Shown here: positions 49,345 through 57,372 of the stretch, piece after piece
Numbering within the stretch: position 1 is the first letter of the stretch
Layout of the letters: the number at the start of each line of letters is the position of its first letter
NCBI GenBank assembly: GCA_016124455.1
Contig: WGNQ01000001.1
Location: forward strand, 1-64,000
Origin: Sideroxydans sp.
GTDB taxonomy: Bacteria > Pseudomonadota > Gammaproteobacteria > Burkholderiales > Gallionellaceae
Reading direction: 5' to 3'
DNA length: 64,000 nucleotides
Program-made: the position numbers and the translations under genes
The notes under the pieces: model-generated
Told to the model about the DNA's origin: nothing
The model's database searches: none
The model's input: the letters and a program-made list of their open reading frames with translations, nothing else

Positions 49345-49920
49345 ATGGCTAAAGTACTTGCAATCAACGGCGGGGCATCCAGCATCAAGTTTGCGCTGTT
49401 CGACGCGGCGAATCCAGTGCAACGACTGCTCGAAGGAAAGATCGAACGCATCGGTTTGCCGGGAACGTTGCTCGACATCACTTCCCCACCCGGCACTGCC
49501 CCGAACAAAATCGAGGCGACCGACCATGCCGCGGCAGTCAAGCACTGCACCGAAGGCATCGGCATCTGGCAGTGGACCAGCAACGACCAGGCGGTTGCAC
49601 CCGACGTGGTCATGGCCTGCTGCGGAGATGTGCCGACGCTGGAGACGCTGGCTGCCATATCCATCCTGCACGAGCACCTGCACGAATTAAAAATCCGCGT
49701 GGTCAATGTCGTCGGCCTGATGAAGCTGCAGCCTCCCGCGGAGCATCCGCACGGCCTGAGCGACATGGACTTCGACGAACTGTTCACGAAGGACAAGCCG
49801 GTGATCTTTGCCCACCACGCCTATCCCTGGCTGATTCATCATGCCGAACTGGTGTCGAATGTCCTTGAAATGGAAAATTTGGCACAGCCGGAAAGAAAAA
49901 AGGCTAGTGACACGCACTAA
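49345..49920 (+). pseudogene. Acetate kinase / phosphoketolase chimeric remnant
   Basis: A 191-residue open frame built from two broken genes. Residues 1 to about 70 match the acetate kinase N-terminus ([27 protein letters not shown]), normally about 400 residues. From about residue 72 it matches the C-terminal part of phosphoketolase ([67 protein letters not shown]), then diverges and stops. Xfp and AckA act in sequence in the phosphoketolase pathway and are often neighbours, so a deletion within an xfp/ackA locus explains the join. Neither active site is complete; the frame is open, so translation is possible. It ends inside the tRNA-Lys terminator. Confidence 0.85.
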
Positions 49921-49922
49921 CC
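49896..49922 (-). terminator. Terminator of tRNA-Lys
   Basis: The minus strand reads stem GGTTAGTG/CACTAGCC with a 5-nt loop, then TTTTTT (49901-49896), beginning 10 nt after the tRNA CCA end. It overlaps the last codons of the convergent ackA/xfp remnant. Confidence 0.8.
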
Positions 49923-49932
49923 TTTTGTTTTT

Positions 49933-50008
49933 TGGTGGGTCGTGAGTGATTCGAACACTCGACCAATGGATTAAGAGTCCACTGCTCTACCAGCTGAGCT
50001 AACGACCC
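49933..50008 (-). tRNA. tRNA-Lys (anticodon CTT)
   Basis: A 76-nt cloverleaf with encoded CCA: acceptor GGGTCGT/ACGACCC, D-arm GCTC..GAGC, anticodon stem GTGGA/TCCAT with loop CTCTTAA (anticodon CTT, decoding AAG), T-arm GAGTG TTCGAAT CACTC. A sigma-70 promoter lies 15 nt upstream and a terminator 10 nt downstream. Its 3' half is duplicated, in decayed form, 6.7 kb away at 43237-43279. Confidence 0.97.
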
Positions 50009-50022
50009 GAAACGAGGCGCGA

Positions 50023-50050
50023 ATTTTAAGTGAGCACAGCCAATTGTCAA
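50023..50050 (-). promoter_or_regulatory. tRNA-Lys promoter
   Basis: On the minus strand a perfect -35 TTGACA (50050-50045), a 16-bp spacer and TAAAAT (50028-50023), ending 15 nt before the tRNA 5' end. The -35 overlaps the queG stop codon. Confidence 0.82.
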
Positions 50051-51129
50051 GATTTTTCTGCCTGCGCCTGCTGTCGCAATGCCCATGCCACATGCTCGCG
50101 CACCAGCACAGACGGGTGTTGCGCGCGACTTTGCAAGGCCGCGACAGCTTCGCTGCTGGCCGACGCGTTACCCAGCGCCACCGCTATATTGCGCAGCCAT
50201 TGCTCATGGCCGATACGGTGAATGGCGCTGCCGGAAAACTTTGCCGTAAACGTTGACTCGTCCCATGCAAACAGTTCCGTCAACGCAATATCATCCAGCC
50301 CGTGGCGCACTGCAAAATCGCGCTCCAGCGATACCTGTGCGAAGCGGTTCCACGGGCATACCAGCTGGCAGTCGTCGCAGCCATAGATACGGTTACCGAT
50401 CAGCGGGCGCAGTTCGGCCGGGATGCTGCCCTTGAGTTCAATGGTGAGATAGGAAATGCAGCGCCGCGCATCCAGCCGGTAGGGTGCGACGATGGCCTGC
50501 GTGGGACACGCCTCAATACAGCGCGTACAACTGCCGCAATGCTCATCCTCCGGCACATCGACCGGCAATGGCAGATTGACATAAATTTCGCCGAGGAAAA
50601 ACCACGAGCCATGTTCGCGCGACAGCAGCAAGGTATGCTTGCCGCGCCAGCCGAGATGGGCCCGGCTGGCGAGCTCGACTTCCAGCACCGGTGCGCTGTC
50701 GGTAAACACGCGACACTCGGCGCCGGGAACTGCGGCGCGGATCTGTTGCGCAAGTTTTTCCAGGCGATTGCGCAGCACCTTGTGGTAATCGCGCCCCAGC
50801 GCATAACGCGAAATATAGGCTCGTTCGCCGTCTTCCAGCACCTGCCAGGCATCGGCTGCAGCGGGCGGAAAATAATCCATGCGCAGCGAAATAACGCGCA
50901 TCGTGCCGGGCAGCAAATCGCCCGGGCGCGCACGCTTGACGCCGTGTTTTGCCATATAATCCATCGCGCCGTGATAACCGTGCGCCAGCCATTCCAGCAG
51001 CTGCGCCTCGGCATTGCCGAGATCGGTACCGCTGATGCCTACCGCCTGGAAGCCGAGCGTTCTTCCCCATTCCCTGATGCGGGCGGCCAGCGCGGTGTAA
51101 TCGATAACTTGAGGGGCCGTGTTTTGCAT
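50047..51129 (-). CDS. queG: Epoxyqueuosine reductase
   Basis: A 360-residue cobalamin-dependent enzyme that performs the last step of queuosine synthesis on tRNA. Two [4Fe-4S] motifs are intact: CGSCTRCIEACP and CDDCQLVCPWN. DYHKVLRNRLEKLA and LLSREHGSWFFLGEIY are typical QueG blocks, and C-terminal HEAT-like text follows (LRNIAVALGNA). Start ATG at 51129 (MQNTAPQVIDY). Divergent from tsaE, with the two 5' ends nearly touching. Confidence 0.96.
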   Translation of the reverse strand: MQNTAPQVIDYTALAARIREWGRTLGFQAVGISGTDLGNAEAQLLEWLAHGYHGAMDYMAKHGVKRARPGDLLPGTMRVISLRMDYFPPAAADAWQVLEDGERAYISRYALGRDYHKVLRNRLEKLAQQIRAAVPGAECRVFTDSAPVLEVELASRAHLGWRGKHTLLLSREHGSWFFLGEIYVNLPLPVDVPEDEHCGSCTRCIEACPTQAIVAPYRLDARRCISYLTIELKGSIPAELRPLIGNRIYGCDDCQLVCPWNRFAQVSLERDFAVRHGLDDIALTELFAWDESTFTAKFSGSAIHRIGHEQWLRNIAVALGNASASSEAVAALQSRAQHPSVLVREHVAWALRQQAQAEKS

Positions 51130-51642
51130 GAAGCAGATGATAGCCGAAGTGAGGTAAGCAGGCATTCCGCCGCAGGGCGTGAGCCCGCAATAACCCAGCA
51201 GCTGGCCGATGAGGCGGCCACTGCGGCATTTGCCGTGAAGCTCGCGCAGGCCATGCAGCCCGGACTGGTCATCTACCTGCAAGGCGATCTCGGCGCGGGC
51301 AAAACCACACTGGTGCGCACCTTGCTGCATGCCCTCGGCTACCGCGGACGCGTGAAGAGCCCAAGCTACACGCTGGTTGAGCAGTACCAAGCGGCTGGGT
51401 TACACTTGCGCCACTTCGACCTGTACCGTTTTCGCGATGCCAGCGAATGGGAAGCCGCCGGTTTCCGCGACGAGTTCGATGACAGCAATGTGTGCCTGAT
51501 AGAATGGCCAGAGAAAGCACTGGAGTTGCTGCCACCGGCAGATATCGCCATCAGGTTTGAGATATTACCTGCCGGGCGTAACATTACGCTCAGCGCAAAC
51601 ACCATGACAGGAAGGCAATGCCTGGGCAAATTGCAAAACTGA
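51124..51642 (+). CDS. tsaE: tRNA threonylcarbamoyladenosine biosynthesis ATPase TsaE
   Basis: The TsaE P-loop protein for t6A37 tRNA modification: Walker A LQGDLGAGKTTLVRTLL, then VKSPSYTLVEQY, the HFDLYRF block, and LIEWPEKALELLP. About 150 residues of clear homology, from roughly 51190 on. No in-frame ATG lies near the expected start. The first in-frame standard alternative is TTG at 51124 (172 residues), which overlaps the queG start by 6 bp; a start within 51181-51210 at a weak codon is also possible. The stop overlaps the amidase start by 25 bp. Confidence 0.85.
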   Translation: MHEADDSRSEVSRHSAAGREPAITQQLADEAATAAFAVKLAQAMQPGLVIYLQGDLGAGKTTLVRTLLHALGYRGRVKSPSYTLVEQYQAAGLHLRHFDLYRFRDASEWEAAGFRDEFDDSNVCLIEWPEKALELLPPADIAIRFEILPAGRNITLSANTMTGRQCLGKLQN

Positions 51643-52925
51643 TCACGCTGCTCCTGCTGCTCTGGCTGCCACAGGCACAGGCCGCTATCGCCATCAGTTC
51701 CGCGCGCGTCTGGCCCGCGCAGGACTATACCCGGCTGACCCTGGAGTCTTCCAGGCCGCTCAGCTACAAGATGTTCACCATGGACAATCCGGCCCGCCTG
51801 GTGGTCGATCTCGACAACGTCGACCTGCACGGACCGCTCAGCGAACTGGTCAAGAAAGTCGGCAACGACGACCCCTACATCAAGAGCGTGCGTGTCGGCC
51901 AGTTCAAGCCCAATGTCGTACGCCTGGTGCTCGACCTCAAGGCCGAGGTCAAACCACAGCTGTTCAACCTCAAGCCCGTGGCGGCATATGGCTATCGTCT
52001 GGTGCTGGATATCTACCCTGCGGTTCCGGTCGACCCGCTGATGGCGCTACTGGACAGCCAGCCGGCCGCTGCAAGCAGCCCGCCCCAGACAACAGAGCCC
52101 GCCAAAACGGAAGATGCCGCCAAGGTCACAACTGCCACCACGCCGGCGCCTGCGGCAACCACTGCCGAAACGCAGCCGACACCCAAAGCCGTTTCAGAAT
52201 TCAGCACACGCACCCTGATCATCGTCATCGACGCCGGACATGGCGGCGAAGACCCCGGCGCCCATGGGCGGCACGGCACACTGGAAAAGAACGTTACCCT
52301 GGCGATCGCACGCAAGCTCAGGAAACTGGTGGATGACACCGAAGGCATGCGTGCCGTGATGACGCGTGACGGCGACTACTTCATCCCGCTCGGCATGCGC
52401 GTGGTCAAGGCACGCAAGGCGCATGCCGACCTGTTCGTCTCCATCCACGCCGATGCCTACGTCAAGCCGAATGCCAGCGGCTCGTCGGTATTTGCGCTGT
52501 CCGAACACGGCGCCACCAGTGCGGCGGCACGCTGGCTGGCCAAGAATGAAAACGAAGCCGACCTGATCGGCGGCGTGAATATCGACGTCAAGGATCCGTA
52601 TCTCGCGCGCACCCTGCTCGATCTGTCGCAGACCGCCACCATCAGCGACAGCCTCAAGCTCGGCAAATACGTGCTCGGCCAGCTCGGCGACATCAACAAC
52701 CTGCATCGCGGCTTTGTCGAACAGGCCGGCTTTGCCGTGCTGAAGGCACCGGACATCCCGTCTATCCTGGTAGAGACCGCGTTCATCAGCAACCCGGATG
52801 AAGAAAGGCATTTACGCAGCGAGGATTACCAGAACAAAGTCGCACACGCCATCCTCGACGGCATCAAGCGCTATTTCGCCCAGAATCCCGCCATCTCCAG
52901 ACGCCAGGTCGCCCAGGCCGACTGA
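51618..52925 (+). CDS. amiC: N-acetylmuramoyl-L-alanine amidase (AmiC type)
   Basis: A 435-residue periplasmic amidase. A signal peptide ends near AQA22, an AMIN domain follows (about 25-135, targeting to the septum), then a Pro/Ala/Thr-rich linker (about 145-195) and an Amidase_3 zinc domain: IVIDAGHGGEDPGA (His), LEKN (Glu), SIHADA (His) and SILVETAFISN (Glu). It splits daughter-cell murein. ATG at 51618 follows GGAAGG and overlaps tsaE by 25 bp, a conserved tsaE-amiC pair. A small hairpin TGCGGCA/TGCCGCA follows the stop at 52933-52949. Confidence 0.95.
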   Translation: MPGQIAKLITLLLLLWLPQAQAAIAISSARVWPAQDYTRLTLESSRPLSYKMFTMDNPARLVVDLDNVDLHGPLSELVKKVGNDDPYIKSVRVGQFKPNVVRLVLDLKAEVKPQLFNLKPVAAYGYRLVLDIYPAVPVDPLMALLDSQPAAASSPPQTTEPAKTEDAAKVTTATTPAPAATTAETQPTPKAVSEFSTRTLIIVIDAGHGGEDPGAHGRHGTLEKNVTLAIARKLRKLVDDTEGMRAVMTRDGDYFIPLGMRVVKARKAHADLFVSIHADAYVKPNASGSSVFALSEHGATSAAARWLAKNENEADLIGGVNIDVKDPYLARTLLDLSQTATISDSLKLGKYVLGQLGDINNLHRGFVEQAGFAVLKAPDIPSILVETAFISNPDEERHLRSEDYQNKVAHAILDGIKRYFAQNPAISRRQVAQAD

Positions 52926-52932
52926 TACCCCC

Positions 52933-52949
52933 TGCGGCAATATGCCGCA
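52933..52949 (+). terminator. Hairpin after amiC
   Basis: The stem TGCGGCA/TGCCGCA with a 3-nt loop starts 8 bp after the amidase stop. It has no T-tract, so its terminator role is uncertain. Confidence 0.35.
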
Positions 52950-53020
52950 CAAACAGCGGCACACTCTCTTCTAGAATCCCCCTGTCATAACAATTACTCA
53001 GACAGACAGGGAGCGCATCA

Positions 53021-54085
53021 ATGCAATTCATTCATAACAGACAGAACACCGGACGATTCCAGCCACGCCGGCGAAATATCCTCAGCCTGATCCTGGCATT
53101 CGCCATGCTGGCCAGCGGCAGCAAGGCATTCGCCTGTGCCGCCTGCGGCTGCACGCTGTCCACCAACTGGCAAACCCAGGGCATCACTACCACGCCCGGC
53201 TTTTCATTCGACCTTGCCTACAGCTATCTCAACCAGAACCAGCAACGCTATGGCACGCACAACGCATCTGCCACATTGATCAACAGCCAGCTGGCTGCAG
53301 GACAGGAAATCGAGGCCTACACCCGGACGCAGACCATTACCGCTTCGCTAAACTACACCGCTGACATGTGGGGCATCAGCGTCCATGTCCCCTACATCAG
53401 CCGCACACACGGCACTTACGGCACCACTGCGCCGCTGGGTTCCAGCTATTCAGACTCTTCCAGCAGCAGCATCGGCGACATCCGGCTGGTCGGGCGCTAT
53501 ACCGGATTTTCGGCAGACCGGACCTCGGGTCTGATCGGCGGCCTCAAGCTGCCCACCGGCAACACCTCGACCTATTTCAACGTCAATGCCACCACGCCGG
53601 CGGGAACCCCGCTGGACGCAGGCCTGCAGATCGGCACCGGATCGACCGACCTCATCTTCGGCGGCTTTACCTCGGGTACCTTCAGCAAGTACGGATGGTT
53701 CGTGCAGGGTACCGTGCAGCATGCGATCGCCACCCGGGCTGCACTCGGCGGCCTGGCCTATCGCCCAGGCGACGCCTACGCCCTGGACACCGGCATCCGT
53801 TATGCGGTATTCGGCGCGAAGTTCTCGCCCATGCTGCAGTTCAATATCATCAAGCGCCAGGCCGACAGCGACAATGGCAGCGGCACCGTGCCGCTCGATC
53901 CGGTTACCGGTGTGCCGGTCAGCGGCGGCACCCTGGCCTACCTGTCGCCGGGTGCATCGGTACGGATAGGCAGCGGCGTGTCGGCCTACGGCTTCGTACA
54001 GATACCCGTCTACCAGAATGTCAATTCGTTGCAGCTCGTTCCGCAATACACACTGACGCTGGGTATGCGACAATCTTTCCAATGA
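53021..54085 (+). CDS. Outer-membrane beta-barrel protein with CAACGC N-terminus
   Basis: A 354-residue protein with a long signal peptide ending near KAFA; the mature chain begins CAACGCTL, with three closely spaced Cys. The rest is beta-barrel-like: alternating aromatic/Gly strands (FSFDLAYSYLNQNQQRY, WGISVHVPYISR, IGDIRLVGRYTGF, LGMRQSFQ with a terminal aromatic strand). No specific family is assigned; it resembles 'transporter' (phenol MetA-like) barrels. The Cys cluster could bind a metal or a disulfide. It is followed 32 bp later by a TlpA-type thioredoxin, which may reduce it. Confidence 0.75.
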   Translation: MQFIHNRQNTGRFQPRRRNILSLILAFAMLASGSKAFACAACGCTLSTNWQTQGITTTPGFSFDLAYSYLNQNQQRYGTHNASATLINSQLAAGQEIEAYTRTQTITASLNYTADMWGISVHVPYISRTHGTYGTTAPLGSSYSDSSSSSIGDIRLVGRYTGFSADRTSGLIGGLKLPTGNTSTYFNVNATTPAGTPLDAGLQIGTGSTDLIFGGFTSGTFSKYGWFVQGTVQHAIATRAALGGLAYRPGDAYALDTGIRYAVFGAKFSPMLQFNIIKRQADSDNGSGTVPLDPVTGVPVSGGTLAYLSPGASVRIGSGVSAYGFVQIPVYQNVNSLQLVPQYTLTLGMRQSFQ

Positions 54086-54117
54086 AACCTTTTCCCCACG
54101 CTGTTGCCTGACCGGCC

Positions 54118-54618
54118 ATGATCATGGCACGACACATCCATGCCTTGCGCGCAACGACGCTGATTGCCGCACTGCTGCTCACATCGGCATTCAGCCCTGC
54201 GGCGCGCGCCGATGACTGGTCACTGCTGGCCAGCAACGGCATCCGCTACTCCCTGGCCGGCCTGCACGGCAAATGGGTGCTGGTCAATTTCTGGGCGCCA
54301 TGGTGCCCGCCCTGCCTGGAAGAAATACCGGAATTCGTCAAACTTCAGAAACGCCGCGATGATTTGCAGGTGATCGGCGTGGCGGTGATGTACCGCAACA
54401 GGCAGAATGTAGCCGATGTGGTACGAGACAAGGCCATTTCCTATCCCGTCGTTTTCGGCAACGAAGACATCGCCAGCGACTTCGGCGGCCTGGTCGGCCT
54501 GCCGACCAGCCTGCTCTATTCCCCTTCCGGCAAACTGCTTGGCCGTCACGAAGGGCCGCTGACGCAGGATCAGGTCGAGCAGGCGATGAGCGGCAATCCT
54601 GCCGCATTCACGCTCTGA
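54118..54618 (+). CDS. TlpA-family periplasmic thioredoxin-like protein
   Basis: A 166-residue exported redoxin. A signal peptide ends near ARA; the thioredoxin fold carries WAPWCPPCLEEIPEF (CxxC with two prolines, as in TlpA/ResA), then VIGVAVMYRNRQN and the cis-Pro in GLVGLPTSLLY. It should reduce disulfides or cytochrome-c apoproteins in the periplasm. The preceding barrel protein begins its mature sequence with CAACGC, a possible client. Start ATG at 54118, alternatively 54124. Converges on cysM with 9 bp. Confidence 0.88.
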   Translation: MIMARHIHALRATTLIAALLLTSAFSPAARADDWSLLASNGIRYSLAGLHGKWVLVNFWAPWCPPCLEEIPEFVKLQKRRDDLQVIGVAVMYRNRQNVADVVRDKAISYPVVFGNEDIASDFGGLVGLPTSLLYSPSGKLLGRHEGPLTQDQVEQAMSGNPAAFTL

Positions 54619-54627
54619 TGCCCGGCA

Positions 54628-55515
54628 TTATGCCGGGAACACCCCGGTGGAAAGATAACGGTCACCGCGATCGCATACGATGAACACGATGGTGGCATTC
54701 TTCACCGACTCCGACACACGCAGAGCGGCGGCCAGTGCGCCACCGGATGAAACGCCGCAGAAAATACCTTCTTCGCTCGCCAGGCGGCGGGTCATCTCCT
54801 CGGCGTCTCCCTGGGTAACGCCTTCCACCCGGTCGATATTCTGCGGATCATATATTTTCGGCAGATAGGCTTCGGGCCACTTGCGGATACCGGGGATCTG
54901 CGCGCCTTCCGCCGGCTGCACACCGATGACCTGAATCGCGGGATTGGTCTCCTTGAAAAAACGCGAACAGCCCATGATGGTACCGGTGGTGCCCATGCTG
55001 CTGACAAAGTGGGTGATGCCGCCCCGGGTGTCGCGCCAGATTTCCGGCGCGGTTCCCTCATAGTGCGCGAGCGGATTATCGGGATTGGCGAACTGGTCGA
55101 GGATCATGCCGTGGCCGTCCGTACGCAGCTTCTCGGCTACGTCGCGCGCCTGCTCCATGCCGCCTTCCTTCGGCGTCAGCACCAGTTCGGCACCGAATGC
55201 ACGCATGGTTCTGATGCGTTCCACGCTCTGGTTTTCCGGCATTACCAAGATCATCTTGTAGCCGCGCACTGCAGCCGCCATCGCCAGCGCGATGCCGGTA
55301 TTGCCGCTGGTGGCCTCGATCAGCGAGTCGCCGGGTGTGATGTCGCCGCGCTGCTCGGCATGCACGATCATCGACAGCGCCGGGCGGTCTTTCACCGAGC
55401 CCGCGGGATTATTTCCTTCCAGCTTGGCGAGCAGCGTGTTGCTGGTGTGGCCCGGAATCTTTTTCAGTTTGACCAGCGGCGTGTTGCCGATGAAGTGTTC
55501 GATAGTGTGATACAT
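54628..55515 (-). CDS. cysM: Cysteine synthase B
   Basis: A 295-residue PLP enzyme forming cysteine from O-acetylserine and sulfide or thiosulfate. The PLP Lys is Lys42 in NPAGSVKDRPAL; the substrate loop is EATSGNTGIALA, and GTTGTIMGCSRFF is the phosphate-binding loop. Length and the short N-terminus fit the CysM branch rather than CysK. Transcribed on the minus strand after pgeF with a 50-bp gap. Confidence 0.94.
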   Translation of the reverse strand: MYHTIEHFIGNTPLVKLKKIPGHTSNTLLAKLEGNNPAGSVKDRPALSMIVHAEQRGDITPGDSLIEATSGNTGIALAMAAAVRGYKMILVMPENQSVERIRTMRAFGAELVLTPKEGGMEQARDVAEKLRTDGHGMILDQFANPDNPLAHYEGTAPEIWRDTRGGITHFVSSMGTTGTIMGCSRFFKETNPAIQVIGVQPAEGAQIPGIRKWPEAYLPKIYDPQNIDRVEGVTQGDAEEMTRRLASEEGIFCGVSSGGALAAALRVSESVKNATIVFIVCDRGDRYLSTGVFPA

Positions 55516-55565
55516 AACGATTTTCCTGGAGTGGTTGCTGGCATTCTAGCACTCATTAAGGTGCG

Positions 55566-56303
55566 CTATTCCAGCCAGACGAAACTGCCCATGCGCCCGG
55601 TGGCGCCATCCCGGCGATACGAAAAAAATCTCGCGCGATCACTGTAAGTACACAGGTCGCCGCCAGAGATCCGGGTGATGCCGAGCGCACTGAGACGCTG
55701 CCGCGCCAGCAGGTAAATATCGGCCAGCCACTTGCCCGGCGCACCCGGCGTAAAAGCGGCTCCCGCCTGCGTCTGTCCGGCAATAAACGCCGCACGCACC
55801 TCGTCGCCCACCTCGAAAGCTTGCGGCCCGATAGCCGGCCCCAGCCAGGCCATCAACGTTTGCGGCGGCACTGCCATCGCCTGCACTGTGCGCTCGATCA
55901 CTCCTTCGCACAGGCCGCGCCAGCCGGCATGTGCGGCGCCCACCACGCTGCCCCGTTCATCGCATAGCAATACCGGCAGACAATCCGCCGTCATCACCAC
56001 ACATACCGCACCGCGATGGCGCGAGATGCAGGCATCGGCCTGCGGCGCACCGCAACCCGCCACTCCGGTATCGATCACCACCGTGCCGTGCACCTGCTTC
56101 AGCCACACCGGCTCGCTCGGCAGCAGCGGTCCCAGCAGCATGCGGTTGCGCGCCACCGCCAGCGGCACGTCGCCGACATGGTCACCCAGATTCAGGCTGT
56201 CATAGGGAGCCGCACTGCCCCCGCCCTGACGCGTAGTCTGCAGCACCCTCACGTTCGGCGGCGCATTCCAGTCGGGAACGATACAGTGTTCAAGCAGGTT
56301 CAT
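55566..56303 (-). CDS. pgeF: Peptidoglycan editing factor PgeF / LACC1-like purine nucleosidase
   Basis: A 245-residue YfiH/LACC1-fold protein. The metal-binding residues lie in LKQVHGTVV (His), ADCLPVLLCD (Cys) and GAAHAGWRGLCEGV (His). Family members include PgeF, which removes misincorporated residues from murein precursors, and LACC1, a purine nucleoside enzyme. Start ATG at 56303, a 14-bp overlap with the rluD end. The bamD/rluD/pgeF arrangement is conserved across proteobacteria including E. coli. Confidence 0.92.
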   Translation of the reverse strand: MNLLEHCIVPDWNAPPNVRVLQTTRQGGGSAAPYDSLNLGDHVGDVPLAVARNRMLLGPLLPSEPVWLKQVHGTVVIDTGVAGCGAPQADACISRHRGAVCVVMTADCLPVLLCDERGSVVGAAHAGWRGLCEGVIERTVQAMAVPPQTLMAWLGPAIGPQAFEVGDEVRAAFIAGQTQAGAAFTPGAPGKWLADIYLLARQRLSALGITRISGGDLCTYSDRARFFSYRRDGATGRMGSFVWLE

Positions 56304-57372
56304 GCGCTGCGCTCCTGACCTGTTCCAGCAACTGCTGCATGTCCTGCGGCAACGGGGCCTGCCATTCCACCCATGCGCCGGTAACCGGGTGCTCCAGCCC
56401 GAGGCGCTCCGCATGCAGCGCCTGGCGCGGGAAGGCGGCGAGGATCGCGCGCAATTGCGGCGGACACTTCTGCGGTCCCTTAAGGTAGGTGCTGTCGCCC
56501 ACCAGCGGGTGGCCGATCAATGCCATGTGTACGCGAATCTGGTGGGTACGCCCGGTTTCCAGCTTGCAGCGCAACAAGGTACAGCCGGGAAAGCGCTCCT
56601 CGATCCGGTAATGCGTCACGGCCGGCTTGCCGTTCTTCACTACCGCCATCTTGGTGCGTTGCCCGGGATGGCGGCCGATGGGCGCATCGACCATGCCGTT
56701 GCGTGCCACCTCACCATGGGCCAGCGCCAGGTATTCACGACGCACGCTGCGCGCCTGCAACTGGCGCACCAGTGCGGTCTGCGCAGTCAGCGTCCTGGCC
56801 ACCACCAGCAGGCCACTGGTGTCCTTGTCCAGTCGGTGCACAATGCCGGCGCGCGGCACTTCGGCAAGCTGCGGCGCATGATGCAACAGCGCATTGAGCA
56901 GTGTCCCCTGCCAGTTGCCGCTGCCCGGATGCACCACCAGCCCCACCGGCTTGTTGATGACCAGTATGCTGTCATCCTCATACACGATATCGAGGGCAAT
57001 ATCCTCAGCCTGATAGGGTTGCTCGGCAGGATGGGCCTGCGGCAGCACCGCGACTGTTTCTCCGCCCCACACCTTCTGCCGGGTGCTGGCGGCAGCCCCG
57101 TTCAGCGTTACCAGCCCTTGCGCTATCCAGTCCTGCAGCCGGCTGCGTGAATATTCCGGCAGCAGCCTGGCCAGCGCCTGGTCGAGGCGCATGCCGCCGT
57201 ACTCTGCGGATACGCTGAATTCGAGCGGCACCAGTTCATCGACACCCGCCTCGTCATCCAGCTCCTCATCGAACGGCTGCGTATCGTGATCTGCGTCACA
57301 CACAACTCGTTGCGTAGTGGAGCCGCTGCCTTTGGTATAATCGCCGGATAAATTTTTCTTGGGTTCGGTCAT
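56290..57372 (-). CDS. rluD: 23S rRNA pseudouridine synthase RluD
   Basis: A 360-residue pseudouridine synthase (about 326 in E. coli). An S4 RNA-binding domain lies near 70-130 and the catalytic Asp in GIVHRLDKDTSGLLVVA near 200. It modifies the stem-loop of helix 69 and is needed for normal ribosomes. The annotated start is ATG 57372; residues 1-50 are acidic and unconserved, so a start near 57240 (just before LEFSVSAEYGGMRLDQAL) is also possible. The upstream ATG shares two bases with the bamD ATG. Confidence 0.93.
   Translation of the reverse strand: MTEPKKNLSGDYTKGSGSTTQRVVCDADHDTQPFDEELDDEAGVDELVPLEFSVSAEYGGMRLDQALARLLPEYSRSRLQDWIAQGLVTLNGAAASTRQKVWGGETVAVLPQAHPAEQPYQAEDIALDIVYEDDSILVINKPVGLVVHPGSGNWQGTLLNALLHHAPQLAEVPRAGIVHRLDKDTSGLLVVARTLTAQTALVRQLQARSVRREYLALAHGEVARNGMVDAPIGRHPGQRTKMAVVKNGKPAVTHYRIEERFPGCTLLRCKLETGRTHQIRVHMALIGHPLVGDSTYLKGPQKCPPQLRAILAAFPRQALHAERLGLEHPVTGAWVEWQAPLPQDMQQLLEQVRSAAHEPA
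57336..57341 (+). promoter_or_regulatory. bamD extended -10 promoter element
   Basis: TATAAT preceded by TG one base upstream (extended -10), 29 bp before the bamD ATG. A clear -35 is missing, as expected for extended -10 promoters. It lies inside the rluD 5' coding region. Confidence 0.55.

Larger units (their letters stand above)
43237..49976. mobile_element. Putative tRNA-Lys-targeted genomic island (6.7 kb, no integrase)
   Basis: The segment between the decayed tRNA-Lys 3' fragment (43237-43279) and the 3' half of intact tRNA-Lys (49933-49976) is bounded by direct repeats. It holds a lipoprotein hydrolase, a TpsA/TpsB pair and a broken metabolic gene fusion. There is no recombinase, so if it was an integrative element it has lost its mobility genes. 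An old tRNA gene duplication is the alternative. Confidence 0.5.
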
